Part shown: positions 1-10,002 of the stretch, piece by piece | Layout: each line of letters opens with the position of its first letter | Numbering within the stretch: the stretch's first letter is position 1 | Assembly (NCBI RefSeq): GCF_037120705.1 | Contig: NZ_JAWLJU010000002.1 | Location: forward strand, 1,736,001-1,800,000 | Source: Pseudoalteromonas sp. UG3-2 | GTDB taxonomy: Bacteria > Pseudomonadota > Gammaproteobacteria > Enterobacterales > Alteromonadaceae | DNA length: 64,000 nucleotides | Direction: 5' to 3' | The notes under the pieces: generated by a model | Database searches by the model: none | Told to the model about the DNA's origin: nothing | Seen by the model: only the letters and a program-made list of their open reading frames with translations | Position numbers and translations under genes: made by a program

Positions 1-398
1 GTTAGCTTAGCTCTTTGTACAATTGCAAAACTATTTATAACAATAGTTATTGCAAGTACCCTCATTAAATTAACTAATTCTGGCTGATCATAAAATTTAG
101 CGACACTAGGTGCCGCAAAAAAGAGAGTTAAGTAACAAAATAAACCAACAAAGATATTAAAGTAAAAGGCAGTTGAAAAATCCACTTCCTTGCGTTCAGT
201 ATAGCGAATCAAAGCGGCCGTAAAACCACTATCGGTGAAGACCTGACTTATAGCAATAAACACGGCTAACATACCGACTAAGCCGAATGCATTTGGTCCT
301 AACAGCCTGGCCAGAAACAACATAACTATCAATTGAATGGCTTGAGTAACTAATCGCTCAATAGCGCTCCATTTCAAAGCATTTGAAGAGGATTTCAT
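1..398 (-). CDS. Lipopolysaccharide/O-antigen flippase (Wzx family), N-terminal part
   Basis: This is the first part of a multi-pass membrane protein read leftwards and cut by the window edge, so about 132 residues are visible. It begins MKSSSNALKWSAIERL and continues with alternating hydrophobic helices, including segments such as FLARLLGPNAFGLVGM, typical of polysaccharide flippases of the MATE-like WzxC/RfbX group. The family moves undecaprenyl-linked sugar units across the inner membrane. Its start lies 6 bp beyond the end of rmlA, so it is probably the last visible gene of the rmlB-rmlA-wzx run. The family call rests on helix pattern and neighbours; the C-terminal half cannot be checked here. 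Confidence 0.75.
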   Translation of the reverse strand, partial: MKSSSNALKWSAIERLVTQAIQLIVMLFLARLLGPNAFGLVGMLAVFIAISQVFTDSGFTAALIRYTERKEVDFSTAFYFNIFVGLFCYLTLFFAAPSVAKFYDQPELVNLMRVLAITIVINSFAIVQRAKL

Positions 399-404
399 AT
401 ATTT

Positions 405-1271
405 TTATAAATCAGCTAAATAGCGACCATAACCATTCTTAGACATTAGTCTGGCTCTTGCAACCAGCTCTTCTGTCGTTAACCAACCATTATTAAATGC
501 GATCTCTTCTAAACAGGCAATTTTATACCCTTGGCATCGTTCAATTGTTTCTACAAATTGCGCAGCTTCAAGCAGGCTTTCATGGGTGCCAGTATCTAAC
601 CAAGTAAAACCACGGCCTAGCACTTCAACATTAAGCTTATTTTGCTTTAAATACATTTCATTAAGGCAGGTGATCTCTAACTCACCACGATGCGATGGCT
701 CAACTTTTTTTGCCATTTCAATCACTGAATTATCGTAAAAATAGAGCCCTGTCACTGCAAAGTGGGATTTGGGCTTCGTTGGCTTTTCTTCGATAGAAAT
801 TGCTTTTTTATTTTGGTCAAACTCTACAACACCAAAACGTTCAGGGTCTTTTACTTGATAGCCAAACACTGTTGCACCTTGACCATTTTTTGCATTTTCA
901 ACAGCATGTTTGAGCTTAGTGGTAAAACCTTGGCCATAAAAAATATTATCACCTAGCACTAAACAGACATCGTCATTACCAATGAAATCTTCACCCAAGA
1001 TAAATGCTTGAGCTAATCCATCAGGACTTGGTTGAGTTGTATAGCTTAGTTCAACCCCGAATTGTGAGCCATCACCCAATAAACGTTTGAACGAATCACT
1101 GTCTTCAGGTGTAGTGATTATAAGTATCTCTCGGATCCCCGCTAACATTAAAACCGATAGGGGATAATAAACCATCGGCTTATCATAAATTGGCAAGAGC
1201 TGTTTAGAAACACCCATTGTAATCGGGTATAAGCGAGTACCGGAACCTCCAGCTAAAATAATGCCTTTCAT
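405..1271 (-). CDS. rmlA: Glucose-1-phosphate thymidylyltransferase RmlA
   Basis: The enzyme joins dTTP and glucose-1-phosphate to make dTDP-glucose, the first step toward dTDP-rhamnose and other dTDP-6-deoxysugars, in the cytoplasm. The 288-residue length matches the family. The nucleotide-binding signature GGSGTRLYP is at residues 8-16, the metal/substrate motif LGDNIFYG at 106-113, and a [10 protein letters not shown] segment lies near residue 224. It starts 12 bp downstream of the rmlB stop and is clearly co-transcribed with it. No rmlC or rmlD is visible, so the final sugar is unknown. Confidence in the enzyme identity is high. Confidence 0.96.
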   Translation of the reverse strand: MKGIILAGGSGTRLYPITMGVSKQLLPIYDKPMVYYPLSVLMLAGIREILIITTPEDSDSFKRLLGDGSQFGVELSYTTQPSPDGLAQAFILGEDFIGNDDVCLVLGDNIFYGQGFTTKLKHAVENAKNGQGATVFGYQVKDPERFGVVEFDQNKKAISIEEKPTKPKSHFAVTGLYFYDNSVIEMAKKVEPSHRGELEITCLNEMYLKQNKLNVEVLGRGFTWLDTGTHESLLEAAQFVETIERCQGYKIACLEEIAFNNGWLTTEELVARARLMSKNGYGRYLADL

Positions 1272-1283
1272 TATCCTTCCTTT

Positions 1284-2360
1284 TTAAAGCGTACCAAGTC
1301 GTTCTCTTTGGTAAGAGCCATTTTGAACATTATTACACCAAGCTTGATTATCTAAATACCATTGCACTGTTTTACGCAAACCTGTTTCAAATGTTTCTGC
1401 GGGAGTCCAGTCTAGTTCTTTACTCATTTTCGAGGAATCAATCGCGTATCGACGATCGTGACCAGGTCGATCATTTACAAATTTAATTTGATCTGAATAC
1501 TTTGATTTTTTTGGGACTAATTCGTCAAGAATAGTGCAAATGGCTTTAACAACTTCAATATTTTGCTTTTCATTATGGCCGCCAATGTTATATGTTTCGC
1601 CTACTTTACCTTCAGTTACTACTTTATATAAAGCGTTCGCGTGATCTTCTACATATAACCAGTCACGTATTTGATCCCCTTTACCATATATAGGCAGCTC
1701 TTTACCTTCTAACGCATTTAAAATAACAAGCGGAATAAGCTTTTCAGGAAAATGATACGGACCGTAATTATTGGAGCAATTGGTAATTATAGTTGGAAAA
1801 CCGTAAGTACGCAACCATGCACGGACAAGGTGATCACTTGAAGCTTTACTTGCAGAGTATGGACTGCTTGGCGCATAAGGTGTTTGTTCAGTAAATAATG
1901 GCAGCTCATTTTTACTATATTTATCTTCATCTGGATGCGGTAAATCACCATATACTTCATCTGTTGAAATATGATGGAATCTAAATGTAGACTTTTTATC
2001 TGCTTCGAGATTATCCCAATACTCCCTTGCAACTTCTAACAGTGTATAGGTACCTACAATATTCGTTTGAATAAAGTCAATTGGGCCCGTAATAGATCGA
2101 TCAACATGACTTTCTGCTGCTAAATGCATCACAGCATCAGGCTTAAAATTTAAAAATACATCTTTTAATGCTTGCGCATCACATATATCCACTTTTGCAA
2201 AACTGTATTGTTCACTTTGTTCAATTGACTTAAGTGATTCGAGATTGCCTGCATAAGTTAATTTATCTACATTCAAAACGCTATCTTTTGTATTGTTTAT
2301 TATATAACGTACCACCGCCGAGCCTATAAACCCGGCCCCACCAGTTACAAGTATTTTCAT
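1284..2360 (-). CDS. rmlB: dTDP-glucose 4,6-dehydratase RmlB
   Basis: This NAD-dependent extended SDR enzyme converts dTDP-glucose to dTDP-4-keto-6-deoxyglucose. The Rossmann motif GGAGFIG is at residues 7-13, the TDEVYG active-site segment at 133-138, and the catalytic YSASK (YxxxK) at 168-172. The 358-residue length is normal. It is the upstream partner of rmlA, 12 bp away. Because rmlC and rmlD are absent from the window, the 4-keto intermediate could feed rhamnose made from genes elsewhere, or an amino-deoxysugar such as Qui4N or Fuc3N. A region with an IS3 remnant lies directly upstream, which suggests rearrangement at this boundary. Confidence 0.96.
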   Translation of the reverse strand: MKILVTGGAGFIGSAVVRYIINNTKDSVLNVDKLTYAGNLESLKSIEQSEQYSFAKVDICDAQALKDVFLNFKPDAVMHLAAESHVDRSITGPIDFIQTNIVGTYTLLEVAREYWDNLEADKKSTFRFHHISTDEVYGDLPHPDEDKYSKNELPLFTEQTPYAPSSPYSASKASSDHLVRAWLRTYGFPTIITNCSNNYGPYHFPEKLIPLVILNALEGKELPIYGKGDQIRDWLYVEDHANALYKVVTEGKVGETYNIGGHNEKQNIEVVKAICTILDELVPKKSKYSDQIKFVNDRPGHDRRYAIDSSKMSKELDWTPAETFETGLRKTVQWYLDNQAWCNNVQNGSYQRERLGTL

Positions 2361-2818
2361 AACGAATGTTTTATAAAACCTTTAATTGAGTAAACGCTAA
2401 AAAATGATAACAAGCCTTAAAAAATTAAGATTTATCACCTCTCGATAGAAATGTCATTGCCACTTAAGAATTGAAAACTTATTCCGAGTCTTGTCGAAAT
2501 CTACTCGATAGTAAGCAAGTATTTCTTGAAAGCAATAAGCTTTGGGAATAATCTTTAAAAGCCTTGGCTAAGTCCCCATACCTTGTCTATTAGGTCGTTG
2601 CGACATAAATTGTTTACCGACGATTTGAATATCTTAAATTGCCGCAAAACATCCAATTGCATTACTACTCAGCAATTTGCTGTAGCTTGTGTTTAAAGGC
2701 AGAATGATCACCCCAAATAAGAACCCCTATAAACTTATGATACGAAGTATAAGTTAGGGCATAGTTATTCACATGCATGGATGCTGTTTGTTTCTCAAGC
2801 TTTGTAGGGTGCCAAATA
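2361..2818. other. Non-coding stretch between rmlB and an IS3 remnant
   Basis: I see no supported gene here. A 72-codon open frame on the minus strand (2665-2883) overlaps the IS3 remnant in another frame and resembles nothing I recognise. An imperfect palindrome at about 2724-2759 has arms CCCTATAAACTTAT and AAGTTAGGG around a short loop. The rmlB promoter should lie near 2361-2500, but no convincing -35/-10 pair stands out. Confidence 0.4.
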
Positions 2819-2935
2819 TCACCTGAATCTAATATGTGTCTGTGCTGGATCTGTGACTGTTTTATCATCCTTTGCAGCATCAAGTATCACTTTAGCTTTA
2901 AATTCAGGAGAGTAGTTTCTAGGTTTTCTAGTCAT
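2819..2935 (-). pseudogene. IS3-family transposase OrfA remnant (N-terminus only)
   Basis: Read leftwards from an ATG at 2933-2935, the frame begins MTRKPRNYSPEFKAKVILDA, the classic start of IS3-family OrfA helix-turn-helix proteins. After about 30 matching residues it runs into a non-homologous tail and a stop at 2819, so only the first third of OrfA is present. No OrfB (DDE integrase) is visible. It is a dead insertion-sequence scar between ugd and rmlB, marking a past insertion or rearrangement in the polysaccharide locus. Confidence 0.75.
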
Positions 2936-3013
2936 AACCTGCTACAGAATTTCTGATTGCTATTCAAAAGAGCAACCACCGAAAGCCATGTCCAACGTTT
3001 TCAGGCTGCATGT

Positions 3014-4180
3014 TTAGTCGTTACCAAACACGTCGCGAGTATAAATTTTCTCTGCTACGTCTTCGAGCTCTGCCACCATACGATTGGTAACAATCACATC
3101 TGACTCTGCTTTAAAATGTTCTAAATCTTGATACACCTTCGAGTTTTGGAACTCAGGCTCTTGCAAAACCGGCTCATAAATAATCACTTCAATGCCCTCG
3201 GCTCTGATCCGCTTCATCACCCCTTGGATCGCCGACTGCCTAAAGTTGTCTGATCCGGCTTTCATAATTAAGCGATAGATCCCCACCTTTTTTGGTGCAC
3301 GCTTTAAGATAGAGTCGGCAATATAGTCTTTACGCGTGGTGTTCGCTTCGACAATGGCGGCAATCATATTGTTAGGCACATCTTGATAGTTGGCCAACAA
3401 CTGCTTGGTGTCTTTAGGTAGGCAATAACCACCATAGCCAAACGATGGATTATTATAATGATTGCCAATACGCGGGTCTAAACTTACCCCTTCAATAATT
3501 TGTCTGGTGTTTAGGCCATGGGTTTCAGCGTAAGTATCAAGCTCGTTAAAATAGGCCACTCGCATAGCTAAATAGGTATTTGAGAACAACTTAATGGCTT
3601 CCGCTTCAGTGGCATCGGTAAATAAGGTATCGATGTTTTCTTTGATAGCACCTTGGCGTAATAAGCTTGCAAACTGCTGTGCCCGCTCTGAACGCTCACC
3701 AACAATAATGCGAGATGGGTGAAGGTTATCGTAAAGTGCTTTACCCTCACGTAAAAACTCAGGTGAGAACATAATATTATTGCTATTAAACTGCTCTTTA
3801 ACGCGCTCAGTAAAGCCCACTGGCACAGTAGACTTTATTACCATGACAGCATCTGGGTTATGGGCAATAACGTCTGCAATAACGGCTTCAACGCTGCTAG
3901 TATTAAAATAGTTGGTTTGCGGATCGTAATCAGTTGGCGTCGCAATAATCACAAACTCTGCGTCTGCCAGCGCCGCAGCTTTATCTACAGTAGCCTCAAA
4001 CTGCAAACTTGAGTCTTGGAGGTATTCAGTTACTTCAGCATCTTCAATAGGAGACTGATGCTTATTTAACAACTCAACCTTAGCAGCATCAATATCTAAC
4101 GCCACCACCTGGTTATGCTTTGCCAACAACAACGCATTAGATAACCCCACATAACCTGTACCAACAACCGTAATTCTCAT
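3014..4180 (-). CDS. ugd: UDP-glucose 6-dehydrogenase
   Basis: The enzyme oxidises UDP-glucose twice to UDP-glucuronate, using NAD, for acidic surface polysaccharide. The N-terminal Rossmann motif GTGYVG is at residues 7-12, and the catalytic-cysteine motif GGYCLPKD is at about 250-257 with Cys at 253. The 388-residue length equals that of E. coli Ugd. Its start lies 86 bp downstream of the wecA stop on the same strand, so the two may be co-transcribed. Downstream lies about 650 bp of scarred DNA before rmlB. Homologues acting on UDP-ManNAc (WecC) are usually longer, so Ugd is preferred. Confidence 0.93.
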   Translation of the reverse strand: MRITVVGTGYVGLSNALLLAKHNQVVALDIDAAKVELLNKHQSPIEDAEVTEYLQDSSLQFEATVDKAAALADAEFVIIATPTDYDPQTNYFNTSSVEAVIADVIAHNPDAVMVIKSTVPVGFTERVKEQFNSNNIMFSPEFLREGKALYDNLHPSRIIVGERSERAQQFASLLRQGAIKENIDTLFTDATEAEAIKLFSNTYLAMRVAYFNELDTYAETHGLNTRQIIEGVSLDPRIGNHYNNPSFGYGGYCLPKDTKQLLANYQDVPNNMIAAIVEANTTRKDYIADSILKRAPKKVGIYRLIMKAGSDNFRQSAIQGVMKRIRAEGIEVIIYEPVLQEPEFQNSKVYQDLEHFKAESDVIVTNRMVAELEDVAEKIYTRDVFGND

Positions 4181-4266
4181 TTAACAAAACCCTAAAAATT
4201 TTCCAGACTCGCTATAATACCATATCTCGCAAACAGACTCTGAGACCTCACATCTGCCGAGTATAA

Positions 4267-5325
4267 TTATGGCTTTGTTTTAACGAAGTGCTTTCGGTAC
4301 CACTTTAAAACCCGCCAAACGTGCAGAATGGCGTAATTGTAGATAAAAAAGATAGCAATAAATGCGGCAAACATAAGTGATTCAGGAATCGCTAGTAGCT
4401 CACCAATAATACCTATAAGAGCAAAACAGGTCGCAATGGCCGAGATGATTAGCAGGGCTTGTCTTGAGTTAAAACCAGCCCGTAAGAAAATGTGGTGAAG
4501 GTGGTCGCGGTCTGGACGAAATGGGGATTTGCCTTGACGTATACGGCGAATAATTATCGCGGCCATATCCATCAGTGGCACAGCTACAATCCACAACGCC
4601 GTCACCGGTCGAAAAGCATTACCTTCACCTTGAGTATTGTTCGACAATAGCCAGACTACCGTGAAGCCAATAAACATGCTGCCGGCATCCCCCATGAATA
4701 TTTTTTTATAATGAGTGCCAAAAGCCCCAAGATTAAAAATAAGGTATGGAATGAGTGCGAACACTAATAACACCGAGATAAGACTGTCTTTGCCGCTAAT
4801 AAATAGAAGCGAAGAAATTGAGGCAAGGGTTATGATAGCCAAAGCACCGAGCAAGCCATCAATACCATCGACCATATTAAACGCGTTAATCATACCGACC
4901 ACCGCGATATAGGTAAATAAGATACCAAACCACCCTAGGTTAATATTGCCAACGGCAAACAAGTTACCAAGATCTTGAATGTAGCTATCTATAGAAAATA
5001 TCATTAAAGAAGCTGCTATCAACTGGAAAAGAATGCGAAAGCGCACGCTCAGGTCTCGCTTATCATCCATAATGCCAAGCACAACCATTAGGCCTGATGC
5101 CAGTAAATAACCAGCCAGTTCGACACTAAAAGGAAAAAATAGGCTGGATGTTATTAATATGCTGATAAACACAGCAATGCCACCAATTAAAGGTACATAG
5201 CCTTCGTGCTTCTTTCTCTCATTAGGTTTATCAACCAGATTAAACCGAATAGCCATTGGTCGTACAACGCCAATAGTTGCTAAGGACATAGTGAACGAAA
5301 ACAATAAGGCTAAAATGACCTCCAT
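4267..5325 (-). CDS. wecA: Undecaprenyl-phosphate sugar-1-phosphate transferase (WecA family)
   Basis: This is an integral membrane protein of about 11 helices that starts glycan assembly by moving a HexNAc-1-phosphate (GlcNAc-1-P in E. coli WecA) onto undecaprenyl phosphate. Diagnostic cytoplasmic motifs of the polyprenyl-phosphate transferase family are present: DDKRDLS at 87-93, NMVDGIDG at 150-157, FMGDAGS at about 210-216, and an HLHH cluster near 282. The length of 352 residues is usual. It is the initiating enzyme for the surrounding polysaccharide locus. The exact sugar cannot be told from sequence; the MraY paralogue is in the dcw cluster. Confidence 0.9.
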   Translation of the reverse strand: MEVILALLFSFTMSLATIGVVRPMAIRFNLVDKPNERKKHEGYVPLIGGIAVFISILITSSLFFPFSVELAGYLLASGLMVVLGIMDDKRDLSVRFRILFQLIAASLMIFSIDSYIQDLGNLFAVGNINLGWFGILFTYIAVVGMINAFNMVDGIDGLLGALAIITLASISSLLFISGKDSLISVLLVFALIPYLIFNLGAFGTHYKKIFMGDAGSMFIGFTVVWLLSNNTQGEGNAFRPVTALWIVAVPLMDMAAIIIRRIRQGKSPFRPDRDHLHHIFLRAGFNSRQALLIISAIATCFALIGIIGELLAIPESLMFAAFIAIFFIYNYAILHVWRVLKWYRKHFVKTKP

Positions 5326-6201
5326 TAAAGATTCTCCATTGGTGTGTGCATCTGAAAATCAAAATTAGAAGAATTAGTTCCGCAGATGTTTAAATTTAAA
5401 ACCACTCTATTACCTCTTTGGGTACAGCGCATAGCTTCTTGCTTAGCATCACTCAAAAGCACGCCCTAGTAAAAATCGCGACATTATATCTGATCGTCAA
5501 TTACTGTGCACCCTAAAAGCGGGACTTTATGACAGCAGTTTTACAGACATTTTTGCTTTAAGAAAACAATATCATTGTTATCTTTTGTTAACAGAAGTGT
5601 GGCCCCAAATTGAGCTTACGCACTAAGGTGAATATGATATTCTATTCTACTTTTCCTTTGGACATAGGTTGAAAAGGTTCTGCTTTACAGCGATGTATCT
5701 GTTTATTGATTATTTTTATTCTGTATAATATTGCTTTTTTTGATATTAAATGAAGCTTCTAGCCAATGGATGAACGCGCACTATAAGAACGTAGGGAATT
5801 ACTTGAACTTGGTGAACTCATTCAATAATTATGGTCCGCGAAGCTGGTCACATTGAGCGATTGATTAAAGTGATAAAAAACCATCTCAAAGCAGCGTTGC
5901 TGATATGCAAGTTGTCTTCTATCGCCTGATAGAAGGACAAAGCAAAAAATGCTAACTGAAGTTGAGGAATAATTTATATTCATCACGATTGCTCCACTTG
6001 GCTTAGAGGAAGACAAATACTCACCTAAACGCATCTTTATTGTTATCAATACTTTAGCTATTGCGTTTTTATGCAAGAAAAACTAGTTACTGAGCGCAGA
6101 AAGCCCTGCGCTAGAGATCCACAGTGTAGATAATTTAACGCTCCAGCCATGCAGTATTGGTCTAAGAGCTGCGACAAATAACAGAAGCAACATAGAGTTT
6201 T
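5326..6201. other. 876-bp AT-rich intergenic region between wecA and a WecG-like gene
   Basis: This divergent region must hold promoters for both flanking genes. It is AT-rich and every frame is short and broken. A 28-codon plus-strand frame from 5772 and an 84-codon minus-strand frame at 5822-6076 overlap on opposite strands and resemble no protein I know. The stretch around 5800-6080 may be decayed coding sequence, but I cannot name its source. Confidence 0.4.
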
Positions 6202-6915
6202 ATGAATTCACTTTTAAACCAAAAAATTTATTCTGGCGATGACTTTGAAGCGATTAAGATACAAGCGCTTAATACTAATAAGCCCGTAGCTATCTCATTC
6301 GTTAATCCATTTTCATATTATGAGGTGCAAAAACGCTCAGAGCTCATCACAGGAATTGACTATTTTTTCTCTGATGGTGCATTGCTTTGTAAATTACATA
6401 GCCTATTTCTACCCAAGATTACTCGTGCTAGTTTCGATTACAGCTCTATCGCAGCACCTTTTTTACAGCATGTGTGTGAGCGCAATTACAAGTTGGCCGT
6501 GATCGGAGCCACCGCTGATGAAAATGCAAAAGCTGTAACCGTTTTAAAGAATCAGTACCCAGCACTTAATATAGTGTATTCTAGAGACGGTTACATCGAT
6601 GATAAAAAAGCCGTAATTGAGCAAATAGAGCAATTAGAAGTTGACGTTGTATTGGTTGGTATGGGAACACCTTATCAAGAAGAGTTCTGTGTTGCGGCCA
6701 AAAGCCATATGCAATCAGCCACTTTATTCATAACCTGCGGCGGGTTCTTAACGCAAACCTCTATTAAACCAGACTATTATCACCCTTGGATTAAAAAGTT
6801 AGGCTTGCGTTGGTTACAGCGTATGGTAAAACATAAACATGTGCGTGATAGGGTAATACGTCAATACCCTAAATTTGTAATCAGTTACCTGTTAAGCATG
6901 ATAAAAAAGCGATAA
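6202..6915 (+). CDS. WecG/TagA/CpsF family glycosyltransferase (GT26)
   Basis: The 237-residue protein fits the GT26 family, which adds a second sugar (ManNAcA in WecG, ManNAc in TagA) to undecaprenyl-PP-GlcNAc. Family features are the VAISFVNPFSYYE and DYFFSDGALL segments near the N-terminus, VVLVGMGTPYQEEF in the second half, and a basic C-terminal stretch (LRWLQRMVKHKHVRDR) likely to bind the membrane. It is on the opposite strand to its neighbours, so it has its own promoter in the region upstream. It probably acts just after WecA. The donor sugar is not determinable. The ATG at 6202 has only a weak ribosome site. Confidence 0.85.
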   Translation: MNSLLNQKIYSGDDFEAIKIQALNTNKPVAISFVNPFSYYEVQKRSELITGIDYFFSDGALLCKLHSLFLPKITRASFDYSSIAAPFLQHVCERNYKLAVIGATADENAKAVTVLKNQYPALNIVYSRDGYIDDKKAVIEQIEQLEVDVVLVGMGTPYQEEFCVAAKSHMQSATLFITCGGFLTQTSIKPDYYHPWIKKLGLRWLQRMVKHKHVRDRVIRQYPKFVISYLLSMIKKR

Positions 6916-6918
6916 TCG

Positions 6919-7236
6919 ATGCCGCGCATAGGCTTCCCTCATTATATTGTCATGATTGTCATAGCATTACTGTTCTATTGACCAACCTACTTCATTCCCT
7001 CAGTTGAGCCTGAGTTAATGCAAAAGTCTTTCTTCATTGTTATGTTGAGGATGCTAATTGTTGCGATACTATATGCTTTTACGGGCACTCCACTTGAAAC
7101 CTATCGCTCTGCAATTTGGTCAGCTTTTGTGGTGGCCTTGATGATATATCTCAACCACCTAGTTAAGCTGCACGCAAAAGCGCCCAATCATCCTAATTTG
7201 CTGTCACTTAGTAATGACAGGAATAGATTGTGGTAA
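6919..7236 (+). pseudogene. Small membrane protein interrupted by an in-frame TGA
   Basis: An ATG at 6919, three bases after the WecG-like stop, opens MPRIGFPHYIVMIVIALLFY and then meets TGA at 6979-6981. The same frame continues open to 7236 with a second hydrophobic segment (MLRMLIVAILYAF) and a third (SAFVVALMIYLNHLV). A single TGG to TGA change would explain this: read through, it would be a protein of about 105 residues with three membrane segments. The 3' end overlaps the convergent GT4 gene by about 49 bp. Alternatively the second part starts at ATG 7018 as a 72-codon gene. I do not recognise the family. Confidence 0.4.
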
Positions 7237-8243
7237 TTTGCTACCGCTGACTTTAACGTAAACTCATCCGTTTTGGGTGGTGCAAGCGCTTTTCCTTGCT
7301 CAACTGCGTCAATGGCATCAGCAAATCCTTTGATATCACCTTGTGGAATAAGGTGGCCGTATTTGCCATTTTGGCTCAACTCTTTCGGGCCGTAACGGCA
7401 GTCAAACGCAACCATTGGCACCCCTAAAAAGCTGGCTTCCACCAACACGGTGGGAAGCCCTTCCCATCGTGAAGGTAACAATATTGCTTTTGCACCTTGC
7501 ATGTACTTGTATGGGTTGTCACTCGGGCCGTGTAAGATAATTTGCCCTTGTAATGCATTATCTGCAATCGCCTGCTCTAGCTCTCGCTTATTGGGACCAT
7601 CACCAAGAATGACGACTTTCGCTCCATTTAGCGAAGCCAGCTTGATGCTTTCGATAAGTAGATCGTAGCCTTTTTGAAAATGAAGGCGACCAACACACAC
7701 GTAGTAATTTTGGTAATCATGCTGCTGATGCTGAGCTAAGGTTTGTATTTCTTCACTTAGTACAGGATTATATATACGCAGTGCTTGCTCTGGGCTACAC
7801 ACCTTTAAGGCAACTAAATTGTCCAAGATCCCATCTGATACGCAAATCACTTTGTCTACCATGCGGAACAAAATCGAGGCGACACATCTACGTATCACGT
7901 TTTTGATACGCCCAGCCTCTGGAAGCTGAATTGGCACATGCTGTATTACCACTGTTTTACAGTGATTGGCGACACTAAACTTTAACCTAGAAAGGCCGCC
8001 TTTTGTGAAAATCACAAGGTCAGGTTCTATTCGTCTGGTTAGCTGTCTAAATGACTTGTGGCTACTTGCATTATTGGTAACACATGCAACCTCTCTAAAC
8101 TTATCTAGCAGAGGACCGGAAAGGCTTTGTGCAGCCACTTCAACGGTGCAGTCGTATGTTTTCACAAGACCTGTTATAAGCTGCAAGGTAACGCGTTCAA
8201 CGCCACCTAAGGTGAAGTCTTCTAGTACAAATAATAGCTTCAT
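7188..8243 (-). CDS. GT4-family glycosyltransferase
   Basis: The 351-residue protein has the two-domain GT-B layout of group 1 transferases. The N-terminal half opens MKLLFVLEDFTLGGVERVT, and the C-terminal half has the VCVGRLHFQKGYDLLIES and ILLPSRWEGLPTVLVEA segments; this second segment contains the E-x7-E type motif that binds nucleotide sugar. These enzymes add retained-configuration sugars to lipid-linked glycans at the inner membrane. It starts 4 bp downstream of the GT2 gene, so both are one transcript. Its 3' end overlaps the broken plus-strand membrane ORF. Donor and acceptor cannot be predicted. Confidence 0.9.
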   Translation of the reverse strand: MKLLFVLEDFTLGGVERVTLQLITGLVKTYDCTVEVAAQSLSGPLLDKFREVACVTNNASSHKSFRQLTRRIEPDLVIFTKGGLSRLKFSVANHCKTVVIQHVPIQLPEAGRIKNVIRRCVASILFRMVDKVICVSDGILDNLVALKVCSPEQALRIYNPVLSEEIQTLAQHQQHDYQNYYVCVGRLHFQKGYDLLIESIKLASLNGAKVVILGDGPNKRELEQAIADNALQGQIILHGPSDNPYKYMQGAKAILLPSRWEGLPTVLVEASFLGVPMVAFDCRYGPKELSQNGKYGHLIPQGDIKGFADAIDAVEQGKALAPPKTDEFTLKSAVANYHNLFLSLLSDSKLG

Positions 8244-8247
8244 GTCA

Positions 8248-9084
8248 CTATCTACCTATAAGCAGCTTGCAATTATGCAGTATGGAGTACTTAAGTATCC
8301 CTTTATCACTTCCTATCAGTTTACTCAAAGGCACCCAGGTGCCAGAAATGATATGTCGCCAGCACTCCATCGCCTTTAATTGTGATGGAGACATTAGACT
8401 CTGATGTTTGGCTAAAAACTGACTGAAACCAGTCAGGCGGTTCGGTGAGCGGGTAATACTTGCTGCAGATTGACTTTCATGTTGATAATACGTGGATTTC
8501 GGCAACTTTAGACCAGTCCCAAAACGCTGCAAGAATCTAACCCAAGTGTCATAGTCTTGCCAGGCTTTAAAACTGGCATCAAAGCCATTAATTTCCTTTA
8601 AAGCCTCGGTTTTACAAAATATTTGGTTACCCACTTTGTTGACTACTAACATGTCTTGCAGGCTGATTTCACCTATAAAGTATAAATGTTCTTGCTGTTT
8701 TTCATTGCGACATACAGTGACTGGCGTGCATAAAAAACTGTACTTCTCTTGCCACGAATTGATAAAAAAACTTAATCTATCAAAGGTAAACTCATCGTCA
8801 TCGTCTAATCCTGTAATAAACTCGCCCATAGCGTTATTTATTGCGACATTCCTGGCAAAACAAGCGCCTTGAGGTGACTCATTATGAAAGACTTTTATTC
8901 TGCTATCGTCCAGCCCTTGTAAATATTCGAAAGTACCATCAGATGAGCCATCGTTTACGATTAATAGCTCCCAGTTGGTGTAGGATTGCTGCTTTACGCT
9001 CTCAATGGCTCTTTTTAGGTTTGTTAACCTATTATGCGTGGGCATATAGACAGTAACTAAAGGGGTTGCTTTGATATCTTTCAT
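8248..9084 (-). CDS. GT2-family glycosyltransferase
   Basis: This 278-residue GT-A fold protein begins with LVTVYMPTHNRLTNLKRAIE, the standard GT2 opening, followed by LLIVNDGSSDGT near residue 41 and the metal-binding GLDDDDEF near 90-97. GT2 enzymes add sugars with inversion of configuration during O-antigen or capsule assembly. It leads a two-gene unit with the GT4 gene. No gene lies within 1.5 kb upstream apart from a decayed transposase, so its promoter should lie at 9085-9200. The sugar is unknown. Confidence 0.9.
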   Translation of the reverse strand: MKDIKATPLVTVYMPTHNRLTNLKRAIESVKQQSYTNWELLIVNDGSSDGTFEYLQGLDDSRIKVFHNESPQGACFARNVAINNAMGEFITGLDDDDEFTFDRLSFFINSWQEKYSFLCTPVTVCRNEKQQEHLYFIGEISLQDMLVVNKVGNQIFCKTEALKEINGFDASFKAWQDYDTWVRFLQRFGTGLKLPKSTYYQHESQSAASITRSPNRLTGFSQFLAKHQSLMSPSQLKAMECWRHIISGTWVPLSKLIGSDKGILKYSILHNCKLLIGR

Positions 9085-9754
9085 TTAAATTTAAATCACC
9101 AAGAAAATATGTGCTTTGATGCTGACGTCCTGCTGTAGCAATTGCTTTTTCCTGCATGCAATTGAAGCATTTAATACTTTATTTACTACATTAAAGCCCA
9201 CCCGACTTAGTGCAACTAAATAGCTGGCACTTTGCCTTATGTAGAAGCAGAAGTAGAATGCGAGTGCTGTACAAGTGCACTTACCGCTTCAAAGTAAATT
9301 TTAACTCCATACGGTGAGCATTATTGTAGTGCTAACAACGTTGGCTAACACAATAGTTTCACTCAAAAAAACACTCATACAATAACCCGCTGCTTAAGTG
9401 TTTACCTATTTGTTGCTATATAAGACCAACCCGCTTAATTAACTGGATTGATACACACGCCGTTGTTTCTCGCAAAAGACTCTATGCTACAGGAGCCAAC
9501 GTCAAGATTTGATTGTGAATTGTCTCATAGAAAGCCCACAGTGTGAATCATCTCAGTCTTAGTTACTTTGCCAATTGCATTAGTATAAAACGCTAGGCTT
9601 AAAGAGAGTTTTATACTATTTTCACTGTTCACAAAGCAACCACACATCACAAAGAAATAAAAATACACAGTAGTACGCTAGGTTGACAAAGATTGCCTTT
9701 ACTGCCGTTACAGCGGTTTGCATATTTTCATGCATCTCGATCAGCCAATCACAA
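9085..9754. other. Gene-free stretch upstream of the GT2 gene
   Basis: All six frames are short and broken and I recognise no protein, RNA gene or repeat. The composition is AT-rich like the rest of the locus. It probably contains the promoter of the GT2-GT4 pair and otherwise decayed accessory DNA, because the next recognisable item is a broken transposase. Confidence 0.4.
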
Positions 9755-10002
9755 AAGCTATTTATTGATTATTGTGGCTCAACTATCCTAGAACAGGCAA
9801 ATTTTGGACCGCTCAAGTATTCATTGCGGTGATGGGTGCAATCAATTACACCTATATCAAAGCCACGTTATCGCAAGGGATTGAACACTGTATTATGAGT
9901 CATGTGCGCTGCTTTGAATTTATTGGCGGTATGCCTGACTCGTCATTCCTGATAACCTCAAAAGTGGTGTCACTAAATAAAGAAGTAGTTTCAAGAGCTT
10001 GA
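9755..10002 (+). pseudogene. IS21-family transposase (IstA) remnant with a frameshift
   Basis: From 9755 one frame reads KLFIDYCGSTI, matching the catalytic-core opening seen in IstA proteins. About 15 bp later the match moves to another frame: TGKFWTAQVFIAVMGAINYT, then SHVRCFEFIGGMPDSS, which is the next IstA block. The frameshift and the loss of both ends show a dead copy. No IstB helper is visible. The pattern match is by memory of the family and is clear over about 70 residues. It marks the gap between the two halves of the polysaccharide locus as a mobile-element landing zone. Confidence 0.7.

Noticed and set aside
2665..2883. 72-codon minus-strand frame next to rmlB
   Set aside because: It overlaps the IS3 OrfA remnant out of frame and matches no family I know.
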